From contig OX235271.1 in NCBI GenBank assembly GCA_944472155.2, positions 104,979,256 to 105,043,255 on the forward strand: a DNA stretch of 64,000 bases, given 5' to 3'. Each line of letters starts with the position of its first letter. Position 1 is the first letter of the stretch. Positions 57,733 to 64,000 of this stretch are shown in pieces. Made by a program: the position numbers and the translations under genes. The stretch is from Trichobilharzia szidati. Taxonomy: Eukaryota; Platyhelminthes; Trematoda; Strigeidida; Schistosomatidae. Below the pieces are notes generated by a model. That model searched no databases. It was given only the letters and a program-made list of their open reading frames with translations, and was not told the origin of the DNA.

Positions 57733-58383
57733 GTGTTTTCGAGCAGGCTTTCGCTGTTTGGTTTCATCCCAAAAATTTCTGCGACACAGAATTACATTCA
57801 CATCCTTCATTGGGCCAATTTGACCAGACGGCTTCGTTCATTGGCAAGGAGGAATAATACACAGCTAAGCTTTTGGAATGAACACTGTTTTCACCTAATC
57901 CTGTTGCAAAAAACATGTTTGAAATTACGAGATTATGCTCTTCCGTCGATTAAATATCTGTTGGTAAAGTTAATACAAATAGCGGTGATACCATCTGATT
58001 CTCACACCGCTACGACCTCTGAGCATTCAGAAAAGACTGATTTATCCATTGAAACTCAATCACATCAATGAGTCCTTCAGCTAACGTAAATATCTCAAAT
58101 AATCTGGAAGTATAAATATTGAGATGGTAATCCTTAAGCTGATATGAACTGCCTAGAATATCTTGTGTCTGATTTCGGGGCTAAACTGGACAAAAGACAA
58201 GAGCACAGTCAGTTTCTCGAAGATCGGTTATTGTCAGTTAGCGAAAGACTCTGCTTTTTCCGAAAATTCAAGTGCAGGTCAATCAATGCATCTGATTTTA
58301 TTTTCGACAGGCGACTGGATGCGAACGTTCAGTGTGAAGTTCAAGTATTAAAAGAATCGTATCTAGTTTCCAAAAATCATTGA
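57733..58383 (+). pseudogene. Unrecognised coding-like stretch, frameshifted
   Basis: Two plus-strand open frames (57733-58071 and 58144-58383) with good amino-acid composition and some signs of frame switching. An overlapping frame near 57740 reads VFEQAFAVWFHPKNF, and one near 58163 reads MCLISGLNWTKDKS. No family was recognised. It could be a retrocopy of a host gene, old transposon coding sequence, or chance. Confidence 0.3.
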
Positions 58384-58589
58384 ATAATATCTCTCAGAAC
58401 TAAACGATTTGAAGAAATAAACTATCTAAAAATCCAAAGTTTATTCAGTTTTCAAGCAGTCCTAAAAGTAGCAGGGAGTTACCCAAATTAAAATCAAATG
58501 TGTCTGTCAACTTATTTCTGCCCGTCCTTTCAATATACACTGGTGTGCCCGCATGGACAGGAATAAATATAATAATAATGATACATATT

Positions 58590-59300
58590 TATTCCTGTTT
58601 AAGCAGGAACATACCAATTGTACAGGCATGGATAAGTTTTTATATAAATTACACAGATTTCGATGTATGCTGAATTTACAGTTTGGTTGTTCTTTCTGAA
58701 ATTAGAGTCAGTTGGAACAGTCTGCATATCATATTGGTTGTAATGATTAGTGTTTCATGCTGAATGCGTCAAAACATCTCTACAATGAAGAAGATGGGGT
58801 AGTTGGGGGTAATGTCATCTACACAAATAGTTTATTTCTTGTAGAAGCTGCAGCTTTCGACATAGTGTCATTCAATGAGACTACGTAAGTGGCTATTTCG
58901 TGTGAAGAACAGTACTATTTTGCAAAAGAATGCTATCAGTACATGGGAATCACCTATAAATGCCAACAGAACGTAAAACCAATGTGTAAACGAACGGCTA
59001 CGGAACTGCAATCCAACATAACCGACTAACATAGACGAAAATGACCTTTGAGCGTCTTACTCCATCAATGACCTTGAGCATGCGGGATAATTTCAGCCCA
59101 GTCTGCAGAGTAGTCCGTTTGTGGAACACATAAAGAGAAATAGAAATATTGTCTTCGCATTGACAAAAAACCCAGACATCCTACAAGTGTAGTACAAATA
59201 TCTGGGAAAAATAAAGCTTGAAGTCAATTCTCCTATACAACTATGTTGTGAACAGAATCCTTGGCTTAATGTTCATTGATGTATTATGTTGACATCAGTG
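58590..59300. repeat. Dispersed repeat, copy A
   Basis: Shares ACCAATTGTACAGGCATGGA (about 58607) and AAATATTGTCTTCGCATT (about 59145) with copy B at 60440-60740, in the same order and orientation. About 350 bp more lies between the two blocks here. Confidence 0.6.
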
Positions 59301-60439
59301 ATATATTTATTCCATTTTTTTTCAGCAGCCTAATCGTAATCTTATAATAGGAAAGAAATTTGATCGTGGACACGTAAACTAGATAAGGTCATGCTGGACT
59401 GTTTTACGGCATGAAATGGGGCCGAGGTCGATTCCAGAACACTCCACTGGCGCCATTTGTGTCATCATGACAGACTGTAGACGTAAGTTGAGTAATACAT
59501 TGAAAACTGTTTGAAAACCAGTTGATTCTTTATTTCAGATCATGAATACTCCTTGTACAGAATGTTGGCCAGCGTCTTCAAATGGTAGCATGGGATCGTT
59601 CATGGAATTTGAGTGGTTATGAGTAAAATGGTCTGGAGTCCAGCTTCATTTCAGTTCAATTGTGGGGTTGTTCGACCTCGACTAGAAGGTAAATAGAAGA
59701 GTAGGCTCAGCAGCAGAATACCAGAAGGGGAAAGAATGTGAACATGAAAAGAACATTAATGTTTTATGCATATATAAATGTTTATCTCAATTGCATGTCA
59801 CTGTATAGTAAACATTACCTGTAATGTAGTTGTTTTTTCATATATTTTTGCGAAGTCTTAGTGTTTATTTAGTGTCATGATATATAGTAGTGAGTCTAAG
59901 CGTTATAGTGTTCTAATAACTGATACGTTTTAGAAATAAGTGGTGCGGTCTGGTTAGGATAGTCGTTGGGATGTTTTCCTGTACATTTAAGGCGTAAACA
60001 CCACATGTGCCCACAGCTGTGTGCGCCTAAATAACTGTAGTTTACAAGTCTCAGTCATTTTTGGGATTTTTGTTTTCCATAATAATCTGTAGACCACAAG
60101 TCCGACGGACATCTTAAAAATCTTTATGAAGGTGCGATAAACCTCAAATTTGAGTAACGAATTAATACTCCCATTTGAAAATACCGTTGAGTAATCGGTG
60201 ACGGCATGGCTGTTTACTGCACGTTCATCATACTTGTTTGAAAATCGTCGAATGCTTTCAGTACATTCTCCCATATCTTCATGTAATCACCAGACAGATG
60301 AGTTATCGTTAGGATTTTATTTAAATAAATAAATAATAGTATATTCTCATTTTGTACATGAGGGACGCCAGTTTACAGGCATCATCAATATGATAAATTA
60401 CATATACGATTAGTAAGCATATTTAATAATAGTAATTTA

Positions 60440-60740
60440 ATAAAATACATTTTTTCCTACCTGTGTAGGACACACCAATTGTACAGGCATGGATAAGTAT
60501 TATTTAAATTACATAAATTTGGTTCATGGTAAAATTATAAGGTTGCAGCCATTTTGTCTATGGGAACAATATGATAACTAGTCATTCAATGGAGCACATC
60601 AAGAAATATAGAAATATTGTCTTCGCATTAACCAAAAAAACCCAAGTATGTTTTGGATGGATTATAAATACTTGGGAAAAAAATAAAGCTGGAAGTAATT
60701 CCTCCATATAACTTTGGTGTGTACGGCATCGAGTCTTATT
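60440..60740. repeat. Dispersed repeat, copy B
   Basis: Same two conserved blocks as 58590-59300, closer together. It may be the 3' UTR of the CR1-like element whose coding end lies at 61401-61861 (minus). Confidence 0.6.
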
Positions 60741-61400
60741 CTTGATTTATATCCAAATTTGATAATAATTTAAAATAAGTAATACACTTGTATACTTTTG
60801 TCAGCATTTTCTTCGTAACATCACAAGTGAATAGTACTCAATGTAGACTAATAATAATGACAGTTTATATTTTCTTATAAACGGGTGTTTTCAAGAAATG
60901 CAAGCTATTTTGCAGACAAGATCAGTTATGTTGTAAGTTACAATCGTGAAGTATTATAAATCAATACTTTTTTATTGGTATAAAGGTATATTTCACAACT
61001 GTAATCCAGGTTGCGTCGTTGGTAAAGGCAATGCGCAATTCACGAGGGAATTGTAAGATATGGGACCAATAATGTTTGCAGATCATTTGTCATTGTAAAT
61101 GGGCAAATATCTACATTCTTCATTCTCATTCAAAAAGTTAAATGGAAGCTGAAATGGTGAGAGACAAAAGAAGACAAACAACAACAACGCAAAAGAAAGC
61201 AAGTGGAGTACTTAGGGAGTGATTAATATTTATATACACATTTATATTCTGTTTAGTAATTATAGTTATTTTGGTGCACTAACTAACTATTCCCGTTATG
61301 CTAACTTTTATATTGTGTGAACTAATATTATTGTCCTGTGTAAAAATGTCTATCATGTACTTCCAATAATATAAAAATTTATAATTGTAGTTTGTTGTAA

Positions 61401-61861
61401 CTACACGTTTAATGAACTTAAAATATCTATGTTGGACGAAAAAGTGGGTGTAGGATTCAGACGCAGAAGTGCACTGTCATCTTTGAGCAGTCTGGTGACT
61501 GAGGAGATGAACACTGCGAGTGTGTTTGCATCGCGCACATCAGCTGGTAGTCTATTCCAAATGACTGAAAACTTATTTAAGAAGAAATTATACCGCATGT
61601 AAGTCTGATAATGCTCTATAGCAACTAGGTTGTGATGATTTCTAAGATTGTAACTGATAACAGCGGTAGGTTTAATTATTGGCTCGGAGGAGTGCACGAG
61701 CAGATTAGTTAACTTGTAGTAAAAAATCAGGTTTAGCTTAAGACGTCTTTTCCAGAGTGGTTCTAAACTTAGTCTGTCGCAACGTTCATAGTATTGGAGA
61801 CCACTTTCTAAACCACATTATATAATCATCAGGTTTTCAGCCAGCTTTCCAGTATTGTTTT
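61401..61861 (-). mobile_element. CR1/Jockey-type non-LTR retrotransposon, C-terminal end of ORF2
   Basis: Minus-strand translation: LESGLQYYERCDRLSLEPLW, RRLKLNLIFYYKLTNLLVHS, then YNLRNHHNLVAIEHYQTYMR and NKFSVIWNRLPADVRDANTL. The pattern FF.NK...WN.LP..V.....L..F is the usual end of CR1/Jockey polyproteins. The last 98 codons are open, ending at 61401. Endonuclease and RT proper are absent. Confidence 0.8.
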
Positions 61862-62399
61862 TGCACTAAGCGACATATAATTCTAAAGTTTTAAGGCATC
61901 AGAGTGACGGATTTATTGTACATTTATTAATTTAGTTTCTGCTACTTATGGCATGGGTATTATTTACTGACTCTAAATCCACACGAACCTCCCCTAGTCT
62001 ACTAGGTAGCAAGTTTTCTAGCTGGTCCTAAGCCTGCGAAAGGAAGAAAGGCTGGGCATAGGACTAGTGTTCTTGGACACTCAAGTGGCTACAGGAACTT
62101 AAAACCACAAGGAAAATATTAAAAACAAACATTTTTTCTGGAACCAGTGGGACGAAATGACGCTGGCTTGTAAAGAACTTCGAGTCTTCGTCAGCCCATT
62201 TATCTTTATCGATCAAAGTACCAATTACATTTCGGACAATATACGAGCGTGGGAAGACTGCTAACATTGGCACAAATATGAGATATGGTATTGAAGCACT
62301 ACAAACATTTAAGAACAGGTAGAGTGGACGTGAACTCTCCAAATTTTTATTTAACGAGTCAATAATCTTCAGCATTCACTCACACTAAAGGAGTTGCTA

Positions 62400-63990
62400 T
62401 CATGGTGTCACCAAAATTGTCCAAATCTCTTATGCAGTAAGAACCAATTCTCTTCAGATTAATGACGGCAAGATTCACCTCGAAAAAAGGAAGTTACAGT
62501 TATCCAATTCTACGCGCCTACAAACAACTCAGAACAAGAGATTGAGGAATAATTTTATGGACATCTGCAAGATTTTGTGTGTAAGCTCCCGATTGGTGAC
62601 ATCAAAATCTTCATAGGCAATATGAATTCAAACCGAACAAGTTGATAATGCAGGAAAAGAACTCATAAGGATCGGGGAGCTTTCAGTGAAATGAATGATA
62701 ACGAGACATTCTTCGCAGACTTCTGTGCCCTCAGTGACTACGTGGCTAGAGATAGAGGGTACAAACGCAAGGATATACACAAGATAACATGGATTTCGCC
62801 CGATGAACATACCACAAACCAGACAGACTTCATCTTAATGTCTCTCAAGAAAGTTGAGACTCAGCCTGCTAGACACAAAGTCGAGAAGGAGAGCAAATGT
62901 GAGCTCAAACCATAATCCAGTTCAAGGAACCTTCAACATGAGGCTAAAATCCTACAGAACAACCTCAGGCAGCCCACGACACAAGTTCAACACACATTAA
63001 CTGAATAACAAAACTACAAGCGATGCTTTTACTACAGATCAGATCACAGCAAATTCGAACACACTACTTAGCATCACTGGGGAACCTGTGTGAAGGAACA
63101 TTGGAACTCTCTGAAGGTGATGTTCGAGGAAACACGCACCACTGATTTAGGAAGAAGGATGAGACAAGACAAAGAAATTCTCACAACGAACACCTGGAAG
63201 CTAATCAAGGAGAAGCGTATGGTGAAAAAGACAACTCAACGCAAAGATGGACAACATAAGGGGAAGCCGAATTCAATGTACATTGTCGCGCTGAATAAAG
63301 AAGTAATAGAGAGCGCCAGAAAAGACAAAAAGAATTCTACGGCACACTGGCCGGTAACTAAAGCAAAACGGGCAGACCGCAGGTACAAGAAGCCTCGGTA
63401 CATCACATCTGATAACCAGGACTCTGTCCCGGAAGAGATCAGCGCAGGTGAAACTCATAAAAGACGTTCGAGGAAACTTAATCACCAGAGAGGAGAGACA
63501 AATAAAACAGTGTTGAACACTTCAGAGGACTCTTGAATCGACCATCGCCTGCGACTCTTCCATAAATACCACTACCACCAACAGCAATCACATAACTGCC
63601 TCCTAGTGGACACCAATCCTCCAACCAAGGCAAAAATTTTGAATGCAATCAAGATACTGAAGTCCAGGAAAGTAGCTGAATCAGATGAAGTCCCCATGGA
63701 AACGGCGGATGTGCCCACACCATTAGTGCAAAATGTTCGGAATGGATGAATGGAAGAAAGGCTACCTTGTCAAACCACCAAGGGATTGCGTCTCAAGTCC
63801 CTTCAAGAACTGGCGCGGAATCATGTCCTTGTCCGCACCAATTAAGACACTGAGCCGTGTCATCCTACTGAGAATAAAAGATGCACTCGATACAGAATTC
63901 CAAAAGCCCAGAACAAGCTGGATTCAAGAAAAGCAAATCATGTGTTGATCAATCCACAACTAACTTATCATCACTGAACGGAGCAATCAA
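62400..63990 (+). mobile_element. RTE-like non-LTR retrotransposon, endonuclease and start of RT, runs off the window
   Basis: APE-type endonuclease pieces: VTVIQFYAPTNNSEQEIEE, GDIKIFIGNMNSNRT (equivalent of GDFNAKVG), then in the ORF at 62691-62915 MNDNETFFADFCALSDYV, HKITWISPDEHTTNQTDFI. The ORF at 63090-63536 gives EHWNSLKVMFEETRTTDLGR and KEVIESARKDKKN. RT entry motifs follow: NPPTKAKILNAIKILKSRK and NWRGIMSL. Stops and frameshifts are present. It is the same lineage as 18985-20165. Confidence 0.85.
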
Positions 63991-64000
63991 AACTCCACCC

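Noticed and set aside
1..64000. CRISPR array, operon or bacterial mobile element
   Set aside because: No regularly spaced direct repeats; all genes are intron-containing and the repeats are eukaryotic retroelements.

Overview
This window looks like nuclear DNA of a parasitic flatworm, most likely a schistosome. It is AT-rich. Host genes are split by introns that range from about 40 bp to 6 kb. The intergenic and intronic space is filled with flatworm-type retroelements: Penelope-like elements, RTE-like and CR1-like non-LTR elements, small solo LTRs, and several tRNA-related repeat families. Some of those repeats carry hammerhead ribozymes of the kind known from the schistosome Sm-alpha repeat. 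No bacterial features, CRISPR arrays or true tRNA genes were seen.

Three host genes are supported, all on the minus strand. (1) At 3842-4642 is an N-terminal exon of a soluble guanylate cyclase beta-type subunit, with a haem-NO binding domain; the rest of the gene lies beyond the left edge. (2) From 26296 to 41253 is a five-exon gene for an RPUSD3-like member of the RluA pseudouridine synthase family (481 codons reconstructed, phases consistent at every junction). Its introns hold many repeats. (3) From 48720 to 54777 are seven exons of a NOVA-like KH-domain RNA-binding protein. The first coding exon(s) upstream of KH1 were not found.

Layout: 1-3700 decayed Penelope-like element, SINE-like repeats and a 1.26 kb Penelope palindrome; 3842-4642 cyclase exon; 4957-10200 two copies of a second Penelope family, with LTR and SINE pieces; 11000-14000 hammerhead repeats and the longest Penelope ORF (reverse transcriptase plus GIY-YIG); 15600-20240 RTE fragments; 21100-26150 hammerhead repeats, an LTR, a frameshifted non-LTR element and an RTE tail; 26296-41253 RPUSD3; 41700-46500 repeats, including a solo LTR with target-site duplication and an inverted pair of hammerhead repeats; 46506-48719 AT-rich DNA, probably the 3' flank or UTR of the NOVA gene; 48720-54777 NOVA; 54800-64000 repeat-rich DNA with a CR1-like C-terminus and an RTE element (endonuclease plus start of RT) running off the right edge.

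The most notable signals are RNA-level. A complete consensus hammerhead ribozyme lies at 46427-46471, with a 6-bp stem I, canonical core, 4-bp stem II and an 8-nt self-complementary stem III. A second repeat family has a hammerhead whose copies mostly carry A at core position 7. Both copies of one Penelope family end in a hammerhead fold. A third, hammerhead-less SINE family shares its 3' tail with the local RTE elements, which suggests RTE mobilises it.
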